A stretch of DNA of 48,986 nt from Clostridia bacterium. Its GTDB lineage: Bacteria; Bacillota; Clostridia; Peptostreptococcales; Anaerovoracaceae. This document shows, in pieces, positions 8,501 to 16,642 of this stretch. The notes below the pieces were generated by a model. It did not search any database and was not told the DNA's origin. It worked only from the letters and a program-made list of their open reading frames with translations. The first letter of the stretch is position 1, and every line of letters begins with the position of its first letter. The stretch lies in NCBI GenBank assembly GCA_024693105.1, contig JAILLO010000026.1, positions 1-48,986 of the forward strand, given 5' to 3'. Made by a program: the position numbers and the translations under genes.

Positions 8501-9816
8501 TCATTGAGCATGATATTGTATATCGCGCCGTCTCTTATCTTCATGCATTTCATATCCTGTCCGCCTATGTCGAGGATAAAATCGACACCCGGCAGGAATT
8601 CTTCGGCCGCTCTGTAATGAGCCATGGTCTCTATCTCGCCCATATCGGCTTTGAAGGCCGCTTTTATCAGGCTTTCTCCGTAGCCTGTAACAGTCGTGTT
8701 CGCAATATATGCAGCTTCGGGAAGCTGTCCGTAAAGCTCTCTGAGCATCATAAGCGTAGCTTCAAGAGGCTTTCCTTCATTGCTTCTGTAAAATGAATAA
8801 ACAAGATTTTTATCGTTGTCTATAAGCGCTGCTTTTGTCGTTGTGGAACCTGCATCAATACCTAAAAATACCGGTCCTTTTACTTTCTTTATATCTTTTC
8901 TCTTGAGCTTGTCCCTGTCATGTCTCTTCTTGAAAGCAGTATACTCTTCATAGCTTTTGAAAAGAGGTTCCATATATTTAGTCTCGGAAAGCTTTGCCGA
9001 ATCTGCCATACTGATTTTTTCAACGATATTTCCGAGTGTTGTATCACTGTGTCTGTCCGAAAGAAGTGCTGCTCCTATTGCAACAAAATATTTGGAATCC
9101 TCAGGAAAAATCACATTCTTGTCTTCAAGCTTAAGTGTTTCGATAAATCTTTTCCTGAGTTCCGAAAGGAATGTAAGCGGCCCTCCGAGAAAAGCGACAT
9201 TTCCCCTGATTGTCCTTCCGCAGGCAAGTCCGCTGATTGTCTGGTTTACTACCGCCTGGAAAATCGAAACAGAGAGGTCCTCAATGCTTGCGCCTTCATT
9301 AATAAGCGGCTGAATATCTGTTTTGGCAAAAACACCGCAGCGTGCCGCAATCGGATAAATAAGCTTGTAATTTTTTGCGGCTTCATTTAGTCCTGCCGCG
9401 TCTGTATTTAGAAGTACAGCCATCTGGTCTATAAAAGCACCGGTACCGCCTGCACATGTTCCGTTCATTCTCTGTTCTATCGTCTGACCGTAGAATGTAA
9501 TTTTTGCGTCTTCGCCGCCGAGTTCTATTGCAACATCGGTCTTCGGTATTATTTTTTCTACCGCTTTGCTGCAGGCAACAACCTCCTGCTCAAAATCAAG
9601 TTCAAGCAGATTTGCAAGTGAAAGTCCGCCCGAACCTGTAATTACAGCCTTAAGTGGCATATCGCCAAACTGTTTGTACATATCATCAAGAAGTTCACGA
9701 ACCTTGCTGAACACATTTGACATATGTCTTTCGTATTGTGAATAAACCACATGTGCTTTGTCGTCAATAAGCACGAGTTTTACCGTAGTTGAGCCTACGT
9801 CGATTCCCAGTCTCAT
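5521..9816 (-). CDS. Giant 2-hydroxyacyl-CoA dehydratase activase-like protein (two BadF/BadG ATPase domains plus DUF2229/HgdB-like part)
   Basis: 1431 residues. Two actin-fold ATPase domains of the BadF/BadG/BcrA/BcrD type are fused. The first starts at residue 1 ([18 protein letters not shown]) and contains GGEDAKI and [14 protein letters not shown]. The second starts near 315 ([15 protein letters not shown]) with DIGGQDMK and [13 protein letters not shown]. These cysteine loops hold the bridging [4Fe-4S] cluster in activases such as HgdC, which use ATP to drive one electron into a dehydratase. After a [11 protein letters not shown] motif near 640 comes a long DUF2229/HgdB-like region. The fused architecture is known in Clostridia, but its substrate is unknown, and no dehydratase subunits lie beside it. 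A weak GAAGGGA ribosome site precedes the ATG. Confidence 0.85.
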   Translation of the reverse strand: MRLGIDVGSTTVKLVLIDDKAHVVYSQYERHMSNVFSKVRELLDDMYKQFGDMPLKAVITGSGGLSLANLLELDFEQEVVACSKAVEKIIPKTDVAIELGGEDAKITFYGQTIEQRMNGTCAGGTGAFIDQMAVLLNTDAAGLNEAAKNYKLIYPIAARCGVFAKTDIQPLINEGASIEDLSVSIFQAVVNQTISGLACGRTIRGNVAFLGGPLTFLSELRKRFIETLKLEDKNVIFPEDSKYFVAIGAALLSDRHSDTTLGNIVEKISMADSAKLSETKYMEPLFKSYEEYTAFKKRHDRDKLKRKDIKKVKGPVFLGIDAGSTTTKAALIDNDKNLVYSFYRSNEGKPLEATLMMLRELYGQLPEAAYIANTTVTGYGESLIKAAFKADMGEIETMAHYRAAEEFLPGVDFILDIGGQDMKCMKIRDGAIYNIMLNEACSSGCGSFIETYAKSVNMDAPTFAHEALFAKNPVDLGTRCTVFMNSKVKQAQKEGATIGDISAGLSYSVIKNALYKVIKLRNTDEAGEKIVVQGGTFLNDAVLRSIERIIGKDVIRPDIAGIMGAYGAALIAKEHYVEGTESTIIHMKEMEVFTVTNTHTRCNGCENNCLLTINKFNDGSRFITGNRCEKGEGKVKGTAKELPNMYEYKFNRLFIYEPLETAYAKRGTVGIPRVLNMYENYPFWFMFFTTLGFRVVLSPPSSKSLYEGGMETIASDTACYPAKLVHGHIKWLVNNGVKFIFYPSINYEMVEDPTAPNHYNCPIVATYPEVIANNMDDIFDEEGVNFCHPFLPYDNDEALIRELSRLLRPLGIFRTEITYAVEQARKEDKRFKGDVKKTGEAALRYARAHNKTAIVLSGRPYHLDPEINHGIDKLISSFDMVVLTEDSVAHLADMKRPIRALDQWVYHSRLYKAAAFVGTTDGVEIVQLNSFGCGLDAVTTDQVEEITRNCNKLYTVLKIDEGSNLGAAKIRIRSLKAAIEEREKNNIKHVENIKPYKRLIFTKQMKQEYTILIPQMSPIHFQFLATALGHSGYKAELLPAVDKNAVDEGLRYINNDACYPTMVSLGQIISALKSGRYDLNKTAVFMSQTGGGCRASNYVSLLRKALKDLHMEQIPVVSANIVGLEKNPGFSITPALIKRILMGMVYGDVFMRVLYHTRPYEKEKGSANELFEKWSAIATRNIADGSWHIFKKNISLIVKAFDRLPLHEDMKKPRVGVVGEILVKYHPTANNNVVDIIEKEGGEAVVLDLMDFFLYDKYSDYFNFQNLSGKYGTLFASRIVINIIEHFRKPARKALAASNRFDEPMFINDIADKAKSIVSLGNQYGEGWLLTGEMMDLIDGGCPNVICMQPFACLPNHVTGKGMMKAMRKRNPKANIVAIDYDPGASDVNQLNRIKLMMATANRNLEKEIPFPSADENENRDEMNETAGEIA

Positions 9817-10184
9817 ATAATAATTCCCTTCCGATTTTAAATATTTAAATAAATATCTTTCCCCTTAATTTTGAATGCGGCCTGAATATTTTAGCATCTG
9901 ACCGTCAACTAAGTATAGCACATCAGCATTGAAATTTCATCAGTAAACAATTATTATTTCATCATCAAAGCAATTATTATTTCATTGATGCAAAGCGGTT
10001 TGCACTGCAGAAAACACTACTTGGCAAATAACATCCTTCTCTTTCCGATCTGCGCTTGACTGGTTATTTTTAAGGCTATAGAATTAATTGTCAGGATAAA
10101 AATGAAAGGAGTATTTTTTATATTTAGAACTGAAAGCGGAAAAAGAAAACAGTTAAAGCATAAAAAATTAAGATATATAAGAAA
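9817..10184. other. Intergenic region between two divergent genes
   Basis: 368 bases without a convincing gene. It holds a possible extended -10 promoter toward the activase gene (TGC-TATACT, minus strand, TATACT at 9912-9917) and a promoter toward the plus-strand gene (10056-10084). It also has two copies of a 15-bp AT-rich direct repeat, CAATTATTATTTCAT, at 9948-9962 and 9971-9985, 23 bases apart. The repeat could be an operator, but this is only a guess. Confidence 0.5.
10056..10084 (+). promoter_or_regulatory. Promoter of the Cys-rich protein gene
   Basis: TTGACT (10056-10061), 17-base spacer, TAGAAT (10079-10084), about 100 bases before the start codon at 10185. Confidence 0.6.
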
Positions 10185-10796
10185 ATGAAAAGTACAATAA
10201 AAAAACGAACATATAAGGCAATATACAGGCTTCTTGACAGAGTATCGCCAATTTCCGAAGACTGCGGAAAACTGTGCGGTGCTGCCTGTTGTAATTGCGG
10301 AGGCGACAGCAGTTCCGATGATGATACATCGTTTGAACTCGGAATTTATCTCCTTCCCGGCGAAGAAAAGCTGTATGACAGGCGTGAAGACTGGCTGAAA
10401 TGGAGTATTGAGCGCGCAGAGGACTATGATTTTCCGGATTCATGGTTCGGCAAGCTTTATTTTATACGATGCAAAACGCCGCCGGTATGCCCGCGCAGCC
10501 ACAGACCGCTTCAGTGCCGGTTCTTCCCGCTTGCACCGCATTTTGACGACGAAGGAAAACTAAGACTGATTCTTTTCAGCGGAGAGCTTCCTTATTCCTG
10601 TCCCCTTATAGACGAAAGAAGAAAGCTTCAGCCTGAATTTATCAAAGCAACTTATACTGTCTGGAAGCACCTTATTCGCGACGAAAAGCTCTTTGATCTT
10701 GTCGAAATGGATTCAGCCGACAGAGAATACAATGAAATCGAACCGGTGTATGTCACAGGTCCGAAATCGATTTTCGCGGAAACAAAAGATATTTGA
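10185..10796 (+). CDS. Conserved-type cysteine-rich protein of unknown function
   Basis: 203 residues, no signal peptide or membrane segment. Ten cysteines are grouped: CGKLCGAACCNCGG near residues 27-40, then CKTPPVCPRSHRPLQCRFFP split around 95-112, then a lone YSCPL near 137. The arrangement suggests a bound metal or iron-sulfur cluster, similar in spirit to YkgJ-like zinc/iron-binding proteins, but I cannot assign a family or function. It stands alone on the plus strand with a promoter (10056-10084) and a strong terminator (10808-10840). The region just before the ATG is A-rich and lacks a clear ribosome site, so the start is less certain than the frame. Confidence 0.7.
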   Translation: MKSTIKKRTYKAIYRLLDRVSPISEDCGKLCGAACCNCGGDSSSDDDTSFELGIYLLPGEEKLYDRREDWLKWSIERAEDYDFPDSWFGKLYFIRCKTPPVCPRSHRPLQCRFFPLAPHFDDEGKLRLILFSGELPYSCPLIDERRKLQPEFIKATYTVWKHLIRDEKLFDLVEMDSADREYNEIEPVYVTGPKSIFAETKDI

Positions 10797-10807
10797 TTTT
10801 AATTAAT

Positions 10808-10840
10808 AAAGCGTGGTCCGAAATTCCGGACCACGCTTTT
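10808..10840 (+). terminator. Terminator of the Cys-rich protein gene
   Basis: Stem AAAGCGTGGTCCG / CGGACCACGCTTT with a 6-base loop, followed by a T-run. It can act in both directions. Confidence 0.85.
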
Positions 10841-10878
10841 GTCTGTGGCTTTGGATTTTTAAGTCCAAAACCTCCGCG

Positions 10879-10886
10879 TTTTTATT
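10879..10886. repeat. Target site duplication, left copy
   Basis: TTTTTATT directly abuts the left inverted repeat of the IS and recurs at 12727-12734. Eight bases is the usual duplication length for ISL3-type elements. Confidence 0.75.
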
Positions 10887-10909
10887 GGCTATCCGACATT
10901 AACTGGGGG
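10887..10909 (+). repeat. Left terminal inverted repeat of the IS
   Basis: GGCTA followed by TCCGACATTAACTGGGGG. It pairs with 12704-12726, differing only at positions 3 and 5. Two further GGCAACTGGGGGC units follow at 10956-10968 and 10969-10981. Confidence 0.85.
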
Positions 10910-11000
10910 CAAGTTTTATAGCATATAATTTTCAAAATTGGAAAGTTTTGCAATCGGCAACTGGGGGCGGCAACTGGGGGCTGGTATTTAAAAACATAAA

Positions 11001-11029
11001 GGGCAGTGAGTTTATCATTGCCCTTTTTT
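11001..11029 (+). terminator. Terminator upstream of the transposase gene
   Basis: GGGCAGTGA / TCATTGCCC (one G-T pair) followed by six Ts. It lies inside the left end of the IS and would stop outside transcription from reaching the transposase gene, a common self-limiting feature of insertion sequences. Confidence 0.75.
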
Positions 11030-11083
11030 ATGAGCAGTTTTACTATCAATGTGTGCAATATCAGATAGAAAGGAGCTACTCAT

Positions 11084-12562
11084 ATGAACAATGATAGCAC
11101 AGATATTTTAAACATCCTAGATATAAAAGACTCTGGGATTAGCATTCTGGCAGTTCGTGAAAACAGCCAAACGAAAACCATCACTTTAGAAAAGAAAGTA
11201 ACTACCCACTACTGCAGTCATTGCGGTTGTCGCATGTATTCTAAGGGGAAATCTACAAGGCACGTAAATCATCCTGTTATGCATGGAGGTCTTCACTTGA
11301 TTCTGGAAATCATACAAAGGCGGTGGCAATGCACAAATCCGGCATGCAAAAAAATCGAGACCGATGAGTTCAGTTTTGTAGAGAAAAGAAGGCGGAACAC
11401 CAATGTTTCTGATTTACTGATTGTAAATGCTTTTAGAAATCCAGAAGCTTCTGCAATGCAGATTGCCAGGGATTACAATGTGTCAGACTCCCATGCAATC
11501 AGAACCTTTGCAAGATATGTTGACATGCGTAGAAGACAACTTCCTGAAGCCATTTGTGTTGACGAAGTTTATCTAAATATCCATAATGGCTACAAATACG
11601 CCTTGGTAATTCAGGATTTCATTACAGGTGAATCTATTGATCTTGTTGAGACCAGGAGAAAGCTTAAAACAGAACCTTACTTCATGGCCATTCCCCGCAA
11701 AGAGCGTGAGCGCGTAAAGTATGTAATTTCTGATATGTATAAGCCTTATCTTGATTACACGAGGCTCTATTTTCCTAATGCCGTAAATATCATAGATGCG
11801 TTCCATGTTATTCAGGTTATCAATTTTGAATTTCTAAAGTATATAAGAAAGGTAATACGTTCCTTGGACGAAAAGGACAGAATTGAAAATGAACGTCGCT
11901 GCGAGGAATTTCACAGGAAGATTGAATTAAAGCATTCGAAGGACTACCTGGTTTTGAAAAAATATCATCCTCTCCTTCTCAAGAATGCCAAGGACATAAA
12001 AATATACACCCAGCCCCGTATGAATCATACATTGGGACGAATGATGAATACTTTTGACTATTTTGATTGGATGTTCAGGATTGATCCGAAGCTAGAAGAA
12101 ATTCGCGATTTGAAAGAAATCTATGTAAAATTCAATGCAAAACATGCAGGGAATCCAAAGGCTGCAAGGGCTGCTTTACCCGCTGTTATTGAGGCATACA
12201 AATCGTCTAAGTACCCTATGTTTCATTCTATTGCTATGATGTTGGAGGATCATTTTGATGCGATAATTAACTCCTTTGTCGTTCTGGAGAAAGCATCCGG
12301 TGACAAGGTAAGATTATCTAACGGTCCGATTGAAAGCTTGAACAGAATAACAAAAGACATGAAAAGATTAGGCCGAGGTTTCCGAAACTTTGAATATGTA
12401 CGCAATCGTTTTCTATTTGCTACAAGGAAAAATGCGACTATCTTAGGCTGTCCTAAGCGGCTTGAAGATACATATTTAAAATATTACATCCTTGAAGATG
12501 AAACTCCATATGTCTACGATGAAGATTTTGAAGATGGATGGAGCGCAGAGTTTGACGATTAA
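11084..12562 (+). CDS. ISL3-family transposase
   Basis: 492 residues, full length for the family. The N-terminal zinc ribbon has YCSHCGCRM near residue 43 and CTNPACKK near 85. A helix-turn-helix-like region follows at about 105-145 (MQIARDYNVSDSHAIRTFAR). The DDE catalytic domain shows ICVDEVYLN (first Asp), VISDMYKPY (second Asp) and NGPIESLNRITKDMKR (Glu) followed by GRGFRNFEYVRNRFL. AAGGAGC precedes the ATG at a normal distance. The frame is unbroken and all key residues are present, so the element may be active. Confidence 0.92.
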   Translation: MNNDSTDILNILDIKDSGISILAVRENSQTKTITLEKKVTTHYCSHCGCRMYSKGKSTRHVNHPVMHGGLHLILEIIQRRWQCTNPACKKIETDEFSFVEKRRRNTNVSDLLIVNAFRNPEASAMQIARDYNVSDSHAIRTFARYVDMRRRQLPEAICVDEVYLNIHNGYKYALVIQDFITGESIDLVETRRKLKTEPYFMAIPRKERERVKYVISDMYKPYLDYTRLYFPNAVNIIDAFHVIQVINFEFLKYIRKVIRSLDEKDRIENERRCEEFHRKIELKHSKDYLVLKKYHPLLLKNAKDIKIYTQPRMNHTLGRMMNTFDYFDWMFRIDPKLEEIRDLKEIYVKFNAKHAGNPKAARAALPAVIEAYKSSKYPMFHSIAMMLEDHFDAIINSFVVLEKASGDKVRLSNGPIESLNRITKDMKRLGRGFRNFEYVRNRFLFATRKNATILGCPKRLEDTYLKYYILEDETPYVYDEDFEDGWSAEFDD

Positions 12563-12575
12563 CTCTATTAATGCA

Positions 12576-12616
12576 ATGTGGGAAGCCGAAAATCGACTTC
12601 CCACATGTCATTTTTT
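12576..12616 (+). terminator. Terminator of the transposase gene
   Basis: ATGTGGGAAG / CTTCCCACAT around an 11-base loop, with six Ts shortly after, just beyond the transposase stop codon. Confidence 0.8.
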
Positions 12617-12638
12617 GATTGTTTGACCCCAGTTGCCG

Positions 12639-12700
12639 CCCCCAGTTAATGTCGGAGTTTTTCGCTCAAACCCCAGTTGCGGCCCCCAGTTTATGTCGGG
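12639..12700. repeat. Internal copies of the right-end inverted repeat of the IS
   Basis: CCCCCAGTTAATGTCGGA at 12639-12656 is identical to the core of the terminal repeat at 12704-12721. A variant, CCCCCAGTTTATGTCGGG, lies at 12683-12700. Shorter CCCCAGTTGC units precede each of them. They are probably extra transposase binding sites or relics of an earlier end. Confidence 0.8.
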
Positions 12701-12703
12701 GTT

Positions 12704-12726
12704 CCCCCAGTTAATGTCGGAAACCC
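12704..12726 (-). repeat. Right terminal inverted repeat of the IS
   Basis: Read on the minus strand it is GGGTT followed by TCCGACATTAACTGGGGG, matching the left end at 21 of 23 positions. Confidence 0.85.
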
Positions 12727-12734
12727 TTTTTATT
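12727..12734. repeat. Target site duplication, right copy
   Basis: TTTTTATT, identical to 10879-10886 and immediately outside the right inverted repeat. Confidence 0.75.
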
Positions 12735-12759
12735 TTGCTTTTGGCTTGTCAGCCTGCTC

Positions 12760-14766
12760 TTACTTCAAAAGCAGCATATTTAAAATTGCTGCCGCTGCCT
12801 GGGCATTTGAAAGAGTATTCATACCGTTGAAACGATTCTTTGAATCTCCGTTCATTATTTTCAGTGCACCTGCAAGCGCAACATAACCCTCATAACCGCT
12901 TTGAACCTTATCTGTGAAAAGATTCTTATAAATCTCTGTATGAAGCGCAGCCTGTTCAAGTCCGAGACATCTTACAAGAATCTTTGCCGCTCCCTGTCTT
13001 GTAACAATTACATCCGGTGCTTTCTCGTTCTTTTTAATAACGCCTTCAGATATTGCATAATCATAAAGGTCATCAACATCGTTTACATAAACATCGCGTG
13101 AGAAAATATATGCCAGGAAATTTGCTTGTGTAATCTTTTCGTTTCCTTCAAATTTGTCTGTCTTTTCCGGCAGGTAATAACCGTTTTCATATAATTTTTC
13201 AACTATACCTTCATACCATTTACCGGATATGTCATTGTATGCAATTTCAGTATTATCAAAATACGGTTCTCCGCTGTAATCAAGTTTTTTAAGTGTTGCG
13301 GCATCAAGCAGATATACAGGCGAGGTTACAAAATCATACACAGGAGTGTAACTGTCTTTTGCTGTCTTGACATACTTAAGACCAAAGCCCGCGTCTGCTT
13401 CAAGCGCATTAAACGCATCTTCACCGGTCTTTAAACTTCCCTTTTCCGGAAGATCGCCGGCATACCATGTAACATCGTAATTACGAACTTTTCCCGTATT
13501 TTCATCTATTGTTACTTCAAGCTGTTCGTCAGCCGAAGGAACTCCGTTAATCAGTCTTGCATATACAAACTGACCGTTTGCGCTTTTATTTTCGAGCAGA
13601 ACAGTCTGTTCAAACTTTTCAGGTGAAACAGACTTGAGGAAGCTCTCTGCAGTCTGCTTTGCCTTTTCTGTGGAAACAGTCTTATTGCTGTTGTATTTGA
13701 ACGGGTAAGAATCAAATTGCAAAAGTTCTTTTGTAAATGCATTTACGCTGGCATATCCGTTTTTGTAGGAAATATTCCATGTATAAACATCTGAAAACTG
13801 ATCGTATTCATAAAATACGGCAGTTCTTTGACCAAACGAATAAGAAACCTTTGATTTGACTGCAGCATCAGCCTCGGCAGGTGAAATACTTCCTTCAGCA
13901 GATTCTATTGCCGCAACCTCGGCATCTGACATAATAACTTCTTCAGCATCTTCTGTAGCCTTTTCAGCTTCATTCATGCCATAACCGTAATAAACATCAT
14001 CAATGTAATTTTCAGCAATCTCACCTGTTTTTGCATCAATATACTGATGCTTTCCGAACCAGTTGTTTTCGGCATATGCAAAAAACCTGTTCACATCACC
14101 TGTTTCATAATCAAGATTTGTGAAAGAATACAGAGCCGGCGCAAGTTTTTCTTTGTAAACGCCTTTTGCCGTGTCTTTGGAAATCAGGCCCGAATTTGAA
14201 GCAAACGAACTGTCTGTAATTTCATCAATGGAATATCCGCTGAAAGCTGTAACCTTGCCTGTGAATTTATCGACCGAAACGCTAAAATCTGAATTTTCTA
14301 CAGGGATTCCGTTTTTAACGGCTCTGAAAGAATACGAATTTTCCTCAGGATAAATGCTTAACGAGGAATACTCAAACACAAGTCCCTGGTTTTTGAAAAT
14401 CTTGTTAAGAAAAGCCTGTGCAGTTTTGATTCCTTCATCCTTTGTAAGGTCACCCAGCCCTTTTCTTCCTTCTGTATTCTCAAATAAATACATACTGTGA
14501 ATAACCAGCTTGTCATCAATCGATACCGAAACGGTTTTGTTGGTTTCATATTCGTTCCAGTTCAGATTGAGCATTTGTTTGTTTGTTTCCTCATCCTTCC
14601 AGAAGCTGTAATCAAAATCCGGATACTGATTTAACTCGGGAAACAGTCCTTTCAGATAAGTAATGGCGCTTTTGACCTGTGTGCTTTCGTCCGTGCCGGC
14701 AAAGGCAGGAACTGCACATGAGATAACAAGAATTAATGCAAGCAGAATTGATAATGTTTTCCTCAT
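12760..14766 (-). CDS. Secreted YcdB/YcdC-repeat protein with SLH-type anchor
   Basis: 668 residues. The signal peptide is MRKTLSILLALILVISCAVPAFAG. The body has the pattern of YcdB/YcdC (DUF4901) repeats, in which an NGIPVENSDFSVSVD-type strand is followed by FTGKVTAFSGY. This occurs near residues 165-190 and again near 405-430 (NGVPSADEQLEVTIDENTGK), with AKQTAESFL-type helices before each. The last 160 residues look like degenerate SLH repeats (YNDISGKWYEGIVEKLYENG; RFNGMNTLSNAQAAAAILN). It is probably a wall-attached surface protein; the molecular role of YcdB repeats is not established. AAAGGATGGAGAAGGA lies directly upstream of the ATG. Confidence 0.75.
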   Translation of the reverse strand: MRKTLSILLALILVISCAVPAFAGTDESTQVKSAITYLKGLFPELNQYPDFDYSFWKDEETNKQMLNLNWNEYETNKTVSVSIDDKLVIHSMYLFENTEGRKGLGDLTKDEGIKTAQAFLNKIFKNQGLVFEYSSLSIYPEENSYSFRAVKNGIPVENSDFSVSVDKFTGKVTAFSGYSIDEITDSSFASNSGLISKDTAKGVYKEKLAPALYSFTNLDYETGDVNRFFAYAENNWFGKHQYIDAKTGEIAENYIDDVYYGYGMNEAEKATEDAEEVIMSDAEVAAIESAEGSISPAEADAAVKSKVSYSFGQRTAVFYEYDQFSDVYTWNISYKNGYASVNAFTKELLQFDSYPFKYNSNKTVSTEKAKQTAESFLKSVSPEKFEQTVLLENKSANGQFVYARLINGVPSADEQLEVTIDENTGKVRNYDVTWYAGDLPEKGSLKTGEDAFNALEADAGFGLKYVKTAKDSYTPVYDFVTSPVYLLDAATLKKLDYSGEPYFDNTEIAYNDISGKWYEGIVEKLYENGYYLPEKTDKFEGNEKITQANFLAYIFSRDVYVNDVDDLYDYAISEGVIKKNEKAPDVIVTRQGAAKILVRCLGLEQAALHTEIYKNLFTDKVQSGYEGYVALAGALKIMNGDSKNRFNGMNTLSNAQAAAAILNMLLLK

Positions 14767-14901
14767 TCCTTCTCCATCCTTTCGTAATTAAAAAATTAAT
14801 AATGAATGCACACCACTCAGGGCACTCTATCCTTTTGACAAAATAACGATTAAAAAAGTTCCTGAAAAAATAAATTTTTTATTAAATTGTTTTTTATACA
14901 T

Positions 14902-14948
14902 AAAAAGTGAACTCAGCGCCACATATATGCCGAAGGTTCACCTTTTTT
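14902..14948 (-). terminator. Terminator after nif3, end of the long dgt-rpoD-dnaG run
   Basis: GTGAAC (14907-14912) and GTTCAC (14936-14941) pair, with A-runs and T-runs outside. The structure is roughly symmetric and can work in both directions. It lies about 50 bases past the nif3 stop codon. Confidence 0.65.
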
Positions 14949-14997
14949 ACATGTAAACCGCCCTGCGGTCAAATCGCCGGGGGATTTAGACGATATT

Positions 14998-15795
14998 CTA
15001 AACAACTACAGAAAACGGATAAAGATTTACCTCTGAAATCATAACCTCCGCTTTCTCTTTGATCATGTCTTTAATCTGCTCTCCGAAATTTTCGCCGAAG
15101 AACTTTTCCGTTCCGAAATGTCCCGCGTCAGCAAGGACAATTCCCATACCGAGTGCATTTTGTGCGTCGTGATATTTCACATCGCCTGTTATATAAAGAT
15201 CGCATCCGTTTTCGGCAGCGGTCTTCATAAACTCACATCCGGAACCTGTGCAAAATCCCGCTTTTGTAACTACGGAATCGGGATTCCCCGAAATTCTCAG
15301 TTCTCCCTCTTCAAGGCCGAGTCTTTCCTTCAGGAAAAACGGAAGCTGTGAAAAAGGAATTTCTCTCGGCAGTTTTCCCTCAAGCGCTATTTTGAGCTCA
15401 CATCCGTCTTCAACAAGTCCTTTAACATCAGAAAGCCCGAGAAGCTTCGCAAGATAGGCATTATTTCCTGCCGGTGCGCTGTCAAAGCTTGTATGAGCCG
15501 AATAAACAGGTATTCCTTCGCGTATCAGTCTGATAACATGCTTTCCCGTAACATCATTTATGTCAACCGAAGAAAGCTTTCCGAAAATAAGCGGATGATG
15601 CGTAATTATGAAGTCTGCCTTCTTTTTCACAGCCTCATCTATAACTTTTTCGTTAATTTCAAGCGCAACAAGAATGCGGCCGTATTCGGTTTTGCCGAAA
15701 TCAAGCTGCATCCCGCAGTTGTCCCAGCTTTCGGCAAGCTCAGGCGGAGCCGCTTTTTCAATGATCTTCAATAATTCTTCGTGTTTTATACTCAT
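14998..15795 (-). CDS. nif3: Nif3-like dinuclear metal center protein
   Basis: 265 residues, the short form of the family (GTP cyclohydrolase I type 2/NIF3). Metal ligands are visible: THHPLIF (His66, His67), SAHTSFDSAPAGNN, and near the C-terminus DAGHFGTEKF. The middle contains the GSGCEFMKTAAENGCDLYITGD signature. The biochemical function of NIF3 proteins is unsettled. It follows trmK, which follows rpoD, an order widely kept in Firmicutes and probably one transcript ending at 14902-14948. Confidence 0.9.
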   Translation of the reverse strand: MSIKHEELLKIIEKAAPPELAESWDNCGMQLDFGKTEYGRILVALEINEKVIDEAVKKKADFIITHHPLIFGKLSSVDINDVTGKHVIRLIREGIPVYSAHTSFDSAPAGNNAYLAKLLGLSDVKGLVEDGCELKIALEGKLPREIPFSQLPFFLKERLGLEEGELRISGNPDSVVTKAGFCTGSGCEFMKTAAENGCDLYITGDVKYHDAQNALGMGIVLADAGHFGTEKFFGENFGEQIKDMIKEKAEVMISEVNLYPFSVVV

Positions 15796-15871
15796 ATTTT
15801 CACCTCATCTGCAGAAGTCGGCTGAAGATCAGCTTTCATCTGAAGAATCATTTTCGTTTCCGTATTTGACT

Positions 15872-16624
15872 CTACTGTCCGTATCTTTTGAGAAGCCCTT
15901 CAAGATATTCGATTGCTGCCTGTGAGTGTCCGAGGCTTTCGCTGTCACTGCTTTTCCCCGAAACAATGCTATCCGTAATTTCCTTATGAATACGGAGTCT
16001 GTTCAAAACATATTGACTTGCGATTTCGTGCGGATTTTCACGAAACAGCCTTTCGCCGGCCTCATACTCAAATCCCGGAAATTCTTCCGAAAAATATGTC
16101 CTGTCGGGAAATGCCTCAGGATATGCGGTAATTATCTCGCATATAAACCTTCCTTCACGGACAAGCTGTTCCTTCTCAACCTTAATACCGTTCTTTTCAA
16201 GAATGTGCATAAGATGTCCGGCCTTGTTTCGCGGCTGCAGAATCAGTCTTTTGAAGCTGAAGGTCTTTCGAAGGTCCGCAAGCAGAATCTGCGCCATCAA
16301 TATACCGCCCATACCTGCTATTACAACTGTGTCTGCTTCTGACTCAGCTATAACCGACAATCCGTCACCCAATCTGAAATCAAAGCATTTTCTGAGACAG
16401 GTTCTTTCCTCCTGCGGGCAGCTTTGTATGTAATTTTCAACATTTTGTCTCGCTTTTTCAAGTGAGCCTTTGCTTATATCCGCAAGAATGGCTTTTGGTG
16501 CTATACCGCTTTCAATCAGGAAAAGAGGCAGAAAACCGTGATCTGTACCGATATCGGCAACAATTTGCCCTTTTTCCGTTTCTTCCGCAATCATCATGAG
16601 CCTGTCAGATAATTTAGTGTACAT
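15872..16624 (-). CDS. trmK: tRNA (adenine22-N1)-methyltransferase TrmK
   Basis: 250 residues, normal for TrmK (YqfN/COG2384). The N-terminus RLMMIAEETEKGQIVADIGTDHGF (in parts) is the family SAM-binding motif I (VADIGTDHGFLPLFLI), and DTVVIAGMGGILMAQIL is the NPPM-like region. The enzyme methylates N1 of A22 in tRNAs with an A or G at that position. It lies 18 bases after the first rpoD copy and before nif3, the classical Firmicutes order. Confidence 0.9.
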   Translation of the reverse strand: MYTKLSDRLMMIAEETEKGQIVADIGTDHGFLPLFLIESGIAPKAILADISKGSLEKARQNVENYIQSCPQEERTCLRKCFDFRLGDGLSVIAESEADTVVIAGMGGILMAQILLADLRKTFSFKRLILQPRNKAGHLMHILEKNGIKVEKEQLVREGRFICEIITAYPEAFPDRTYFSEEFPGFEYEAGERLFRENPHEIASQYVLNRLRIHKEITDSIVSGKSSDSESLGHSQAAIEYLEGLLKRYGQ

Positions 16625-16642
16625 ATATTTTCGCTCCGGTAA

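Larger units (their letters stand above)
10887..12726 (+). mobile_element. ISL3-like insertion sequence, complete (1840 bp)
   Basis: Terminal inverted repeats of 23 bp (10887-10909 and 12704-12726) match at 21 positions and begin with GG. They are flanked by an 8-bp duplication, TTTTTATT. One intact transposase gene fills the element, with a terminator just inside each side of it (11001-11029 and 12576-12616). The ends carry extra internal copies of the AACTGGGG core, two more on the left and four on the right. The element landed between the 3' ends of the Cys-rich protein gene and the YcdB/SLH gene and broke neither. Confidence 0.88.

Noticed and set aside
12639-12656. Right border of the IS at the internal repeat copy
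   Set aside because: No target duplication fits this border, whereas the outer border at 12726 gives an exact 8-bp duplication.
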